Assembly (NCBI GenBank): GCA_002721995.1
Contig: PBMF01000028.1
Span: 27,161-91,160, forward strand
Length of the DNA stretch: 64,000 nucleotides
From: Chloroflexota bacterium
Lineage (GTDB): Bacteria > Chloroflexota > Dehalococcoidia > Lucifugimonadales > UBA3495
Reading direction: 5' to 3'
Shown: positions 25,082-33,643 of the stretch, one piece after another
How positions within the stretch are numbered: position 1 is the stretch's first letter
Layout: every line of letters begins with the position of its first letter
Notes under the pieces: model-generated
Databases searched by the model: none
What the model saw: only the letters and a program-made list of their open reading frames with translations
Told to the model about the DNA's origin: nothing
Translations under genes and position numbers: made by a program

Positions 25082-25720
25082 ATGACCACAGCGGAACTCC
25101 CGCCCATCCTGTTGGCCACCGGCAACGGCGACAAACAGACCGCCTTCCGGTCACTCCTGAACGGTCTCCCGTTGCGGCCTGTCACGCCGAAAGAAGCCGG
25201 AGTCAGCGCCTCACCCAAGGAAGACGGCGAGACCCATCTGGCCATCGCCCAAGAAAAGGCGGTGGAATGGTCCAGGGCCGGCGCCATGCTGGCCATCGCC
25301 TCCGACGGCGGCCTGGTCATCCCCAGCCTGGGCGCATCATGGGAGAGCCGGCACACCCGCCGCTTCGCCGGCCCCGGCGTCGACGACGCCCAGCGGGCCG
25401 AGCTACTCCTCGAACTGATGGAGCCCTTCACAGGGGCGGACCGAAAAGCGACATGGGTGGAATCGGTGGCCGTAGCCCATAAAGGTCGTCTATTGGCCTC
25501 CTGGGAGCTACAGGGGGCCACTGGAGTGATCGCCCAGGCCCTGCCATCCGGCCCGGTGCCGGAATTCTGGGCCTTCACCCTCTGGGAATTCCCCGAGCAG
25601 GGCAGGTCATACAACCAGCTCTCCCCTGGGGAGTTGGCGGCCCTTGATGACCATTGGACACGGCTGGGCCAACTGGTCCGCCGCTTTTTCCTGTCAGTAT
25701 TCGTACCGCCCCAAGACTAG
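25082..25720 (+). CDS. Divergent Ham1/RdgB-like NTP pyrophosphatase
   Basis: 212 residues. The N-terminal LLATGNGDKQTAF matches the T/SxNxxK nucleotide-binding start of the Ham1 (XTP/dITP diphosphatase) fold, and ASDGGLVIPSLG corresponds to the family's DSGL loop with the Asp retained. The C-terminal third lacks the usual SHR-x-A motif, so it is a diverged relative. It starts 11 bases after the cyclase stop. House-cleaning hydrolysis of non-canonical nucleotides is the family role; activity here is uncertain. Confidence 0.72.
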   Translation: MTTAELPPILLATGNGDKQTAFRSLLNGLPLRPVTPKEAGVSASPKEDGETHLAIAQEKAVEWSRAGAMLAIASDGGLVIPSLGASWESRHTRRFAGPGVDDAQRAELLLELMEPFTGADRKATWVESVAVAHKGRLLASWELQGATGVIAQALPSGPVPEFWAFTLWEFPEQGRSYNQLSPGELAALDDHWTRLGQLVRRFFLSVFVPPQD

Positions 25721-25753
25721 TACGGTGGTGCGCCCCGCACCTTTGGGATACAA

Positions 25754-25781
25754 TTGAAAGCCGTGCCTGGCCTGATAGAAT
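25754..25781 (+). promoter_or_regulatory. Promoter of the MoxR/VWA operon
   Basis: TTGAAA (25754-25759), 16-base spacer, TAGAAT (25776-25781) with a TGA extension just before it. A start near 25788 leaves a leader of about 28 bases before the GTG at 25816. Confidence 0.65.
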
Positions 25782-25815
25782 CCGTGCCTAACCAGGCGAA
25801 AAACACCGGGATACG

Positions 25816-26766
25816 GTGACTTCTTTGACCACCACTGAATACCAAGCCCCCCAGTCCATCGAGGACGTCCAGAATTTGTTGCGCGACCAGGTGTACGTGA
25901 CCGACCGTGCGTTGGCCGTACCCATCTTCCTGGCCATGAAGCTGCAACGCCCCCTGTTTCTAGAGGGCGAGGCCGGCGTCGGGAAGACGGAGATCGCCCG
26001 TGCCCTGGCCGAGGGATTGGGCACCAACCTCATCCGCCTCCAGTGCTACGAGGGTCTGGACGTTAACCAGGCGGTCTACGAGTGGAACCACACCCGCCAG
26101 GTGCTGGAGATACGCCTGATGGAAGCGTCTGGCCAGGTGGACCGGGAATCGGCCACCGCCGACCTATTCAGCGAGAATTTCCTCATCAAACGCCCCCTGC
26201 TCCAGGCCATAGACGAGTCCCAAGAACGGCCGCCGGTGCTGCTGATCGACGAACTGGACCGCTCGGATGAAGAGTTCGAGGGGTTCCTGTTGGAACTGCT
26301 GGCCGATTACCAGATCACCATCCCCGAATTGGGCACCTACAAGGCCGTCCACCCGCCCATCGTCATCATCACCTCCAACCGGACCCGGGAGATACATGAC
26401 GCTCTGAAACGCCGCTGCCTCTACTACTGGGTGGACTACCCCGATTACCAGAAGGAAATTCAGATCATCACCGCCCGCATCCCCGACGCCCCCCGTAAGC
26501 TGGCGGAACAGGTCACGGCATTCATCCAGGAGATGCGTGAGACGGAACTTTTCAAGATTCCAGGCGTCTCCGAGACGCTGGACTGGCTCTCGGCCCTCCT
26601 TGCCCTGAACCAGACCGAGTTGGACCCCGAGGTCATCGACGACACCCTGGGCCTGATGCTCAAGTACCAAGACGACATCGAGTCTGTCCGGGGCGAACCC
26701 GTCCGCGCCATGTTGGAGCGTTCCAAGAACCGGGGACCGCGCCGGGGCGGCCGCCGCCGAGGCTAG
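25816..26766 (+). CDS. MoxR family AAA+ ATPase
   Basis: 316 residues. Walker A GEAGVGKT at residues 51-58, Walker B LLIDELDR, sensor 1 region IVIITSNRTREIHDALKRRC with the arginine finger. MoxR ATPases act as chaperones that remodel or metallate target enzymes together with a VWA protein. The VWA partner begins one base after its stop, so the pair is co-transcribed. The gene starts at GTG with its own promoter upstream. It resembles CoxD of CO dehydrogenase maturation, but no such target enzyme is encoded here. Confidence 0.92.
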   Translation: MTSLTTTEYQAPQSIEDVQNLLRDQVYVTDRALAVPIFLAMKLQRPLFLEGEAGVGKTEIARALAEGLGTNLIRLQCYEGLDVNQAVYEWNHTRQVLEIRLMEASGQVDRESATADLFSENFLIKRPLLQAIDESQERPPVLLIDELDRSDEEFEGFLLELLADYQITIPELGTYKAVHPPIVIITSNRTREIHDALKRRCLYYWVDYPDYQKEIQIITARIPDAPRKLAEQVTAFIQEMRETELFKIPGVSETLDWLSALLALNQTELDPEVIDDTLGLMLKYQDDIESVRGEPVRAMLERSKNRGPRRGGRRRG

Positions 26767-26767
26767 A

Positions 26768-28096
26768 ATGCCTGGTCCCATCCCCATAATCCCCAACGAC
26801 GCTGGGCCCGACGGCCACATACTGCACAGCCTGACTCTTTTCGGCGAGATGCTGCGCCGGGTGGGGCTGGATATCGGCTCCGGCAACATACTGGACCTGG
26901 TGCGTGCCACCGAACACGTATCCATCGGCAAACGCGGCGAGTTCTACCAGGCAGCCCGGAGCATCCTGGTGCACCGCAAGCAGGACCTGCCCATCTTCGA
27001 CGAGGCGTTCAAGGTCTTCTGGCGCAAGCCCACCGACAGCAGCTCCACCATGGACCTCCGTTCAATGGGCGAGCAGCGGCGGTTCAGAAAGCCCCAGGTT
27101 GGAGCCGGGCAGGACGAGGACCCGGGTGATGCCGGGACCATCCAGGGAGAACCAGACGACGACTCGGTCCAAAATGTGGACCTGAGCCGCACCTACAGCG
27201 CCGTGGAAGTGCTGCGGCAGAAGGACTTCTCGGAGTTCACCTCCAGGGAGATGGCCGAGGCCCGCCGCATGATGACCGGCCTGAGCTGGGACCTGGGCCA
27301 AAGACGCACCCGGCGTCTCACGCCCGGCGGTCAAGGCCAACTGGACCTGCGCCGCACCATGCGGAAGAGTCTGCGCTACGGCGGCGAGTTCCTGGAACTG
27401 TCATCCCGCTCGCCCAAGTACAAGAACCGGTCATTGGTGCTCATCTGCGACGTCAGCGGCTCCATGGAACGCTACACCCGGATGCTCCTCCAGTTCATCC
27501 ACACCATCGCTGGCGGCTTCGACCAGCTGGAGGCGTTCTTGTTCGCCACCCGCCTGACCCGCATCACCAGGAGCCTCAAATACCGCAGCATCGACCAGTC
27601 CATCGACGAGGTGTCCAAGGCAGTGCCCGACTGGGCGGGCGGCACCCGCATCGGCGAAGCCATCAAGAGCTTCAATTACCAGTGGCTGCGTCGTGTGCTG
27701 AGGGGACAGGCCGTGGTGCTGATCATCTCCGACGGCTGGGACCGGGGCGACCCGGAACTGTTGGCGCGGGAGACGTCACGTCTGCAGCGCAGCTGTCACC
27801 GGCTGATATGGCTGAACCCGCTCCTGGGTTCGCCAGACTATCAGCCCCTGACCCAGGGAATGAAGGCGGCGCTCCCCTACGTCGACGATTTTCTGCCGGT
27901 GCACAACCTGAACAGCCTGGAGTCGCTGGCCCGACACCTGAGCGCGCTGGGGCCGGACCGCAACCTTGGCCCCGCCTACCGTCCTCCCGCACCCGAAGAC
28001 CCGGAGCCCGCGGCCGCTGTGAAGGTGGACCGGCCCATCGACCGGCTGAACCTGCCCACTTTCCAGCACCCCATGTGGGGCAAGAACAGGGACTAG
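26768..28096 (+). CDS. VWA domain protein (CoxE-like)
   Basis: 442 residues. An N-terminal helical region with a short acidic linker (about 110-140) is followed by a C-terminal von Willebrand A domain with the metal-site motif DVSGSM near residue 228, a later conserved Thr in AGGTRIG, and Asp in IISDGWDRGD. This is the CoxE/YehP layout, the usual partner of MoxR ATPases in assembling metalloenzymes. The final codons overlap the convergent PAP2 gene by 4 bases. The client is unknown; the molybdoenzymes 5 kb upstream are one possibility by inference. Confidence 0.9.
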   Translation: MPGPIPIIPNDAGPDGHILHSLTLFGEMLRRVGLDIGSGNILDLVRATEHVSIGKRGEFYQAARSILVHRKQDLPIFDEAFKVFWRKPTDSSSTMDLRSMGEQRRFRKPQVGAGQDEDPGDAGTIQGEPDDDSVQNVDLSRTYSAVEVLRQKDFSEFTSREMAEARRMMTGLSWDLGQRRTRRLTPGGQGQLDLRRTMRKSLRYGGEFLELSSRSPKYKNRSLVLICDVSGSMERYTRMLLQFIHTIAGGFDQLEAFLFATRLTRITRSLKYRSIDQSIDEVSKAVPDWAGGTRIGEAIKSFNYQWLRRVLRGQAVVLIISDGWDRGDPELLARETSRLQRSCHRLIWLNPLLGSPDYQPLTQGMKAALPYVDDFLPVHNLNSLESLARHLSALGPDRNLGPAYRPPAPEDPEPAAAVKVDRPIDRLNLPTFQHPMWGKNRD

Positions 28097-28836
28097 ATGG
28101 CAGGCGGCCGCAGCGTCAAGCGCTCGGGCCACACCGTTCTCCGCAGCAAAATAACCACACCGAAGGACAGGATAGCCAGTATCCCTCCTGCTATGGCGTC
28201 CAGGATGAAGTGGTTGCCGGTGAGCACAATGGCGAAGAAGGTCAGCACCGGATAGAGCAGGCCCAGCAGCCGGAACGCGCCCGGTAGGGTTCGGAAGAAC
28301 AGCACCCCCAGAATAACGGTCCAACTGAAGTGCAGGCTGGGCATGGCAGCGGAGATGTTATAGAGGGATGCCATATCCTCGCTGCCGTAGAACCTGGGGC
28401 CATATTCCTGGATGGTGTCCAAAAGCTCCACACCAGGTATGGCGAAGGGCGACACCACCGGAAAGAGCATGAATGTGACCAGCGCCCCGGCCAGGTCAAC
28501 AAACACCACCGTCCTGTAGAAGAAGTAGTCACGCCGCCGCCTGAGGTACAGGAAAAGGGCGACGACCAGAATCACCGGCCAGTAGGTGACGATATACACC
28601 CAGTTGAGCGTCACCACTAGCGCCTTCACATTCTCGATGGCCCATGACTGCCACTCCGGCTCCCACAGAAACCCCCAGTCCCGTTGCAGCGACACGACCT
28701 TGTCGCCATTTTCCAGACCAACGGCCCTGGGATCGGAGTGAAGCAGGCCCTTGGTCGCCAGATAGACCAGGTAGGCCCCGACGTAGAGGGATAACTCGCC
28801 GATGCCGGCCCTTCGGGCGTTGATGGCGGAAATCAT
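28093..28836 (-). CDS. PAP2-like membrane phosphatase/transferase, paralogue 1
   Basis: 247 residues with about six transmembrane helices. PAP2 motifs are present in modified form: SLHFSW (PSGH-type motif 2) and GNHFILDAIAGG (SRxxxxxHxxxD-type motif 3), the variant found in Aur1/inositol phosphorylceramide synthase-like and phosphatidylinositol-type enzymes. Probably acts on lipid phosphates in the membrane. It lies downstream of a paralogue on the same strand (28925-29803) with an 88-bp gap. The substrate is unknown. Confidence 0.85.
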   Translation of the reverse strand: MISAINARRAGIGELSLYVGAYLVYLATKGLLHSDPRAVGLENGDKVVSLQRDWGFLWEPEWQSWAIENVKALVVTLNWVYIVTYWPVILVVALFLYLRRRRDYFFYRTVVFVDLAGALVTFMLFPVVSPFAIPGVELLDTIQEYGPRFYGSEDMASLYNISAAMPSLHFSWTVILGVLFFRTLPGAFRLLGLLYPVLTFFAIVLTGNHFILDAIAGGILAILSFGVVILLRRTVWPERLTLRPPAI

Positions 28837-28924
28837 CGACCGGCCACGTCAAAAACCGCCTGGCGCGGCAGACAGGGAAAGGAGCTCATACCGGTGACAA
28901 GGGCGTGGCTGGACCGGGGAAGAA

Positions 28925-29803
28925 TCAATCGGCTGTGGAAGGGTGACCGTCTGGCCGGTCTGTGGCTTCCCGGCTTCTGCCGCCGGACTGGGAGAGGACC
29001 CAGCGGTAAGCGGCGGGCAGGAAGAAGCGCCGCCGAAAACCAAGTTCGATGGTCATGAACGAGGCCAGGATGAGCAGGCCGCCGCCGACGGCGTCCATGA
29101 TGTAGTGGTTCCCGGTGATGGTGATGGCGAACAGGGTCATGGTCGGGTAAAAGACACCAAAGATCTTTATCCAGGTGTTGTTCGTCCGCAGGAACATGAT
29201 GCCGAACATCACCGTCCAACTGAAATGCAGGCTGGGCATTGCCGCGTAGGCATTGTAGTAGTTGGCAAACTCCCTGCTGGCGTACCCCGAAGGTCCGAAG
29301 GCCTTGATGGTGTCTACGAAATGCTCGGCAATCATCCGCGGCGGTGCCAGGGGGAAGAGCATGAACCCCAGGAGGGCGATGATGAAGCTGACCAGGACCA
29401 CGTTCCGGTAATAGGCGTAACGGGTCCGATTGGTAACGTAGAGGATGACTGCGGCCGTCAGGATGATGGGCCAGAAGGTGACGATATAGGCCCAGTTGAA
29501 GAATATGACCAGCGACTTGGCGCTGTCTATCGCCCAGGACTGCCAGACGGGCTCCCAGAAGAAACCGATGCTCTGCTCAAAATCTATTACCCGCCGGGCG
29601 TTGGAGAGGGCCGTGGCCTGGAAGTCGGAAAAGACCAGGGCCCGGGTATACATGTAGACAAAATAACCGCCCGCAAGCATCCCTAACTCCCTGAGATGAG
29701 GGAGCCAAATCATCGAGAACGGGATCTCTGCGAGCGTGCTTTTTATCGCGGCCATCGTCAGGCTCGTTTTCCTATCGTTATCATCCCACAATCGAGGCGA
29801 CAT
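28925..29803 (-). CDS. PAP2-like membrane phosphatase/transferase, paralogue 2
   Basis: Up to 292 residues, closely similar to the downstream gene: shared FxWEPxWQSWAI, AAMPSLHFSWTV and GNH(Y/F)IMDA segments and the same helix layout. The catalytic His residues of motifs 2 and 3 are retained. Translation may begin at the ATG at 29803 or at MAAIKS about 16 codons later. The tandem pair is probably a duplication. A hydrophilic C-terminal tail (SQSGGRSREATDR) is unique to this copy. Confidence 0.85.
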   Translation of the reverse strand: MSPRLWDDNDRKTSLTMAAIKSTLAEIPFSMIWLPHLRELGMLAGGYFVYMYTRALVFSDFQATALSNARRVIDFEQSIGFFWEPVWQSWAIDSAKSLVIFFNWAYIVTFWPIILTAAVILYVTNRTRYAYYRNVVLVSFIIALLGFMLFPLAPPRMIAEHFVDTIKAFGPSGYASREFANYYNAYAAMPSLHFSWTVMFGIMFLRTNNTWIKIFGVFYPTMTLFAITITGNHYIMDAVGGGLLILASFMTIELGFRRRFFLPAAYRWVLSQSGGRSREATDRPDGHPSTAD

Positions 29804-29944
29804 GAAATCTGTTTCACCCTTTGCGATGCAACAGATCTGACTCGGGTATCGGACAAATTTTCCGGCAAAGCCGCCACCGGAAGAAATTTAACGGAGATTT
29901 TGACACAAAATCCCGCGATATTCTAGGCATCAACCCATCTGAAT

Positions 29945-31249
29945 TCAGTCCAGTGCTTCCGTCTGTGCCTCCTCTAATTTTGCTTCCTCTTCACCGTCCG
30001 TCGCGATCGCCGCTTCCGGTCCGGGAATCCCTTGGCCCATCTTGGACCTGTTTCCGTTGGCCGGCTTACCGCCATTCAACTGGAGCAGCACCGGGTCGGG
30101 CTTCAGGTCCACTGGGCCCCGGCTGCGGGCGGCCCGGCTGCCCTGATAGACGCTGCATTCCAGACAACCGATCCACTTTTGCGGGGTGAACTTTTTGTTG
30201 AACAAGCCCCGCGCCGTGATGTAATTCTCGTTGTTCCAGATTTCCTTCAACGTACTTTCGTTGGCGTCGCCAAAGTCCTCAGACTTGTCGGTCAGATAGC
30301 AACAGGGAGCAAACCCGCCGTCCCAGTTGACCACCGCGCTGCGCCACAAACGCCAGCAGACCGTGCCGTCTTCTTGATAGGGCTTGTAGAACGGGTCATC
30401 CCGCAGATACTCGGGATGCTGCCGGGGCAGCCAACGCTCGGCTTCTTCGGCGTCGTTCTCTCCATGGGGAAAGTCCACCTTCTTGAACACCAGGGAATCC
30501 ACACCCAGTTCTGAAGCCAGCGCCTTGGCCTCCTCCAGTTGGTGTTCGTTCTGACGCATGACTATGAACTGCCATTCTATGTGGGGGGTCTTGGAACCCA
30601 ACTCCCGTTTCTTCTGGTCAAGGAGCCGCAGGTTGGCCAGCACCCTATCCAGGTGCCCGCCGACCCTGTAGACCTCATAGACCTCTTGGGTGACTCCATC
30701 CAACGACACGATCATGACATCCAACCCGGACCTGATGACCTGCTCCGCCAATTCCGGCGTCAGAGGTTTGTTCAAGTTGGAGCTGATGATCGTCGCCACT
30801 CTCTGCTTGTGGGCGTACTCAATGTATTCGTGGATCCGCCAGTTCAAGAACGGCTCTCCCCAACTGTAGAGGGTCATCCACATGCAGGAGTGCTTGATCT
30901 GGTCGACCACCTTGGTGAAGAGGTCGTAGTCCATCACGCCCTGATCGCGGTGGATGCTGCCCTTGCCCGTATGGCACAGGGGGCATTTCAACTGGCAGAT
31001 GTTGGTCGTGTCCACTTCCCATTCGTAGGCCGACCCCCAGACCACACGGCGTGCAAATCGCAGTTGCAGTTCAACCCAGACGAAGTTCCAGAGCTTGCGC
31101 CAGCCGAAATAACGCGTGGCCAACCAGAAGCGTTGGTCGCGGCGGCCATCGGCCACCGCGTTGATCACACCGCCGTTCACCTGCAGCCAGCGCTCGCCCA
31201 CATAAATGGCGAACTTCAAAAACCAGAAAAAGGGATTGTATCGGACCAT
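29945..31249 (-). CDS. Radical SAM / SPASM domain protein
   Basis: 434 residues. The radical SAM cluster motif CxxxCxxC is Cys85-Cys89-Cys92 (NICQLKCPLC). A SPASM-like auxiliary cluster region follows from about 300 (FAPCCYLTDKS, then IGCLECSVYQG). The N-terminal 75 residues include a hydrophobic amphipathic stretch, so it may be membrane-associated, and the C-terminal 60 residues are low-complexity and acidic. No precursor peptide gene is apparent beside it. Such proteins modify peptides or lipids; the reaction is unknown. Confidence 0.9.
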   Translation of the reverse strand: MVRYNPFFWFLKFAIYVGERWLQVNGGVINAVADGRRDQRFWLATRYFGWRKLWNFVWVELQLRFARRVVWGSAYEWEVDTTNICQLKCPLCHTGKGSIHRDQGVMDYDLFTKVVDQIKHSCMWMTLYSWGEPFLNWRIHEYIEYAHKQRVATIISSNLNKPLTPELAEQVIRSGLDVMIVSLDGVTQEVYEVYRVGGHLDRVLANLRLLDQKKRELGSKTPHIEWQFIVMRQNEHQLEEAKALASELGVDSLVFKKVDFPHGENDAEEAERWLPRQHPEYLRDDPFYKPYQEDGTVCWRLWRSAVVNWDGGFAPCCYLTDKSEDFGDANESTLKEIWNNENYITARGLFNKKFTPQKWIGCLECSVYQGSRAARSRGPVDLKPDPVLLQLNGGKPANGNRSKMGQGIPGPEAAIATDGEEEAKLEEAQTEALD

Positions 31250-31400
31250 CTATCTACCGTTATTTAGCTTAGCCGCCGGGGGCCAAAACGGTTGAATCTA
31301 CCCTGGTAGGCCGGTGGCCGGTGCGGGTGCCCCAGCATACAGGCCCATGATACTCCCGCCGTAACTGGCGCATCAACCGCGTCTGGTTAGCTACGCAAAA

Positions 31401-31430
31401 TTGACTCGATTCCAGGGGCGGGAGTATTCT
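31401..31430 (+). promoter_or_regulatory. Promoter upstream of the gluconate dehydrogenase subunit 3-like gene
   Basis: TTGACT (31401-31406), 18-base spacer, TATTCT (31425-31430). A start near 31437 leaves a leader of about 40 bases before the ATG at 31477. Confidence 0.6.
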
Positions 31431-31476
31431 TGTCAGAATTATTTCCGGGGCAGACCGGATGAACAAGGAATAACCG

Positions 31477-31941
31477 ATGATAACAGGAAAGCAGGTACTT
31501 TCCCCCGGCCAAAGGTCGCTATTGACCGAGGTTATCAACCGCATAGTGCCGGCCAACGACAAGATGCCGGCGGCGGGGGACCTGGGCATCGCGGCCTTCA
31601 TCGAGGGCGTGGCCGCCGAAAAACCTGCTTTGACCCGGCTGCTCAACGAGGGACTAACCAAGATAGCCGTGGCTGCCGGACAGCAGTCACCCGGCGGGTT
31701 CGCCCAGCTTTCCGACGCCACCAAGGACGAGCTGCTCCGGGGAATCGAGGCCTCCGATCCAGTGTTCTTCGACCAGTTGGTGTTACAGACCTATAACGGT
31801 TATTACACAAATCCTGATGTCTTCGCTGCCATCGGCTATACTGTACCCAAGCTTGCACCTCCAGGCTCACAGCCGGAACTGCTGGACACATCGCTCCTGG
31901 ACGAACAACGCAAGCGGGCGCCATTCTGGAAAAAGGTCTAG
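31477..31941 (+). CDS. Gluconate 2-dehydrogenase subunit 3-like protein
   Basis: 154 residues of the gluconate 2-dehydrogenase subunit 3 family, usually the small subunit of membrane flavoprotein (GMC) dehydrogenases. Typical features are LTEVINRIVPANDKMPAAGDLG near the N-terminus and QTYNGYYTNPDVFAAIGY near 105-122. No twin-arginine signal is visible. The expected GMC large subunit and cytochrome are not neighbours; phoU follows after 9 bases instead. Either the large subunit is elsewhere or this copy serves another enzyme. Confidence 0.82.
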   Translation: MITGKQVLSPGQRSLLTEVINRIVPANDKMPAAGDLGIAAFIEGVAAEKPALTRLLNEGLTKIAVAAGQQSPGGFAQLSDATKDELLRGIEASDPVFFDQLVLQTYNGYYTNPDVFAAIGYTVPKLAPPGSQPELLDTSLLDEQRKRAPFWKKV

Positions 31942-31950
31942 AGGCCCACC

Positions 31951-32616
31951 ATGCCCAGGGAAGACTTCGACCAACAATTGAATCTGCTTCAGCAAGAGGT
32001 AGAAGTACTTGCCCAGATCGTCGGCAAGTCCATCAACCGAGCCGTTGACGCACTGAAACGGCGGGACCTGGTCGCCTCGCAAGAGGTCATCAACGACGAC
32101 GATTACATCGACCAGAAGCGGTTCGAGATCGAAGACCGTTGTGTGGACATGATCGCCACCCAGCAGCCAATGGCCGGCGACCTGCGGGCCATCATCGCAC
32201 TGCTTCACATCGTGGTGGAGTTGGAGCGGATGGGCGACTACGCCGAGGGCATCGCCAAGATCAGCGTTTCCATGGGAGACGCACCGCCCCTAAAGCCCCT
32301 CATCGATATCCCCCGCATGGCCGAGAAAGCGACCGCCATGCTGAACGACAGCATCGATTCCCTGTTGAACCGGGACATGGTGAAGGCCAACGGCGTCTGC
32401 CAGGCAGACGACGAGGTGGACGAACTTTACGACCAGGTCTACCGGGAACTGCTCTTGTTCATGATCCAAGACCCGGACACCATTCAGCGGGCCACCTACC
32501 TGCTCTGGGTCGCCCACGACCTGGAGCGCATCGCCGACCGGGCCACCAACATCGCCGAGCGCGTGATGTTCCTAGTGACCGGCAAGATGGTGGAGATAAA
32601 CGTCTCCCGCTTCTAG
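31951..32616 (+). CDS. phoU: PhoU phosphate regulatory protein, paralogue 1
   Basis: 221-residue all-helical PhoU with two repeats of the PhoU three-helix domain. Metal-binding helices carry the E/DxxxD-type motifs in ELERMGDYAEGIAK and DLERIADRATNIAE. PhoU restrains Pst transport and PhoR signalling when phosphate is plentiful. It starts 9 bases after the preceding gene's stop. A second, closely similar phoU is at 47729 in the pst operon; this one is unlinked to pst. The 3' end overlaps the convergent radical SAM gene by 4 bases. Confidence 0.92.
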   Translation: MPREDFDQQLNLLQQEVEVLAQIVGKSINRAVDALKRRDLVASQEVINDDDYIDQKRFEIEDRCVDMIATQQPMAGDLRAIIALLHIVVELERMGDYAEGIAKISVSMGDAPPLKPLIDIPRMAEKATAMLNDSIDSLLNRDMVKANGVCQADDEVDELYDQVYRELLLFMIQDPDTIQRATYLLWVAHDLERIADRATNIAERVMFLVTGKMVEINVSRF

Positions 32617-33518
32617 GCCGTGAAAGCCAGTTCCAGCTGTCCTCTGGGTGCCATGTTCTCCTGGACCTTTGCCCTGTCCGGCAGGTCATATTGCCGGCGC
32701 ACCCGGTCCACCGTATCCAAGATGCTCTTGGTGTATTCCTCGGGCGCGTAAGTCCTGTGGTAGAGGCGGTTGTAGCCCGGGGTGAGATGGGGATAGGCCT
32801 CCTTGAGCATGGGCATGAACCACTCCTTGGAGCCCGGCTTCAAGAACAGCACATTGGCCCCCAAGTACTGGGCCTTATGCTCATGGGCCGCTGCGACGAC
32901 CGTATGGATGTTCTCCTCGCTGTCAGTGAGGCCCGGCAGGAGAGGCGCCATCATCACTCCGGCTGAGACCCCGTTTTCCACCAGGTATTGCATGGTCTCC
33001 AGGCGCGCCTGAGGCCGGGGTGTGCCCGGCTCCATCTGCTTCCAGATCTTTTCGTCGGTGGTGCCGACGCTGAAATTGACGTGCACATCGGCCAACTGAC
33101 TGAGTTCGGCCAGTATGTCCACGTCACGGCGCACCAACACACCCTTGGTGGTGATGGATACCGGGTTCTGGAAGTCGCGCAGCACATGGAGAAGCCGGCG
33201 GGTGATTTCGTACTCGGCTTCTGCGGGCTCGTAGGGGTCTGAGGCCGTGCCGATGGCGATTGACTCCCGGCGCCAGCTGGGACGCCTGAGTTCCTTCCGC
33301 AGGACCTCGGGAGCGTTCACCTTGACGAAGACCCGGGTTTCGAAATCGCGGCCCGAGTCCATACCCCAGAATTCGTGGGTGGGGCGGGCGTAGCAGTAGG
33401 TACAGGCGTGGCGGCAGCCACGGTAGGGGTTCATGGTCCACCGGAAGGGGAACCGGGGAACATCGATCTTATTGAGCAGTGTCTTGCAGTGGATTTCCTG
33501 AACGTCGGCGCCAGCCAT
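32613..33518 (-). CDS. SplB-like radical SAM protein
   Basis: 301 residues. CxxxCxxC cluster motif Cys35-Cys39-Cys42 within GCRHACTYCYARPTHEF, the hallmark of the Rv2578c/SPL-like family. Downstream IGTASDPYEPAE and ITTKG match that family. Members are often called DNA photolyase-like, but most have no shown function. The ribosome-binding site GGGAGG precedes the ATG at 33518. Convergent with phoU. Confidence 0.9.
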   Translation of the reverse strand: MAGADVQEIHCKTLLNKIDVPRFPFRWTMNPYRGCRHACTYCYARPTHEFWGMDSGRDFETRVFVKVNAPEVLRKELRRPSWRRESIAIGTASDPYEPAEAEYEITRRLLHVLRDFQNPVSITTKGVLVRRDVDILAELSQLADVHVNFSVGTTDEKIWKQMEPGTPRPQARLETMQYLVENGVSAGVMMAPLLPGLTDSEENIHTVVAAAHEHKAQYLGANVLFLKPGSKEWFMPMLKEAYPHLTPGYNRLYHRTYAPEEYTKSILDTVDRVRRQYDLPDRAKVQENMAPRGQLELAFTA

Positions 33519-33643
33519 AAAAGCCCTCCCAATCGACCCGCGTATAACGACAAATATTAATAAAACATCTGTTCTAATTATACGCCTGGGCCGTTTGGAC
33601 AGGCAAGCCGGGGCCGTCAGGTGGCGTTGTCGGCTGAATGGAC

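Noticed and set aside
25816-28096. CoxDE pair as part of a CO dehydrogenase cluster
   Set aside because: No coxMSL, coxF or coxG genes are present in the window; the MoxR-VWA pair is a general module.
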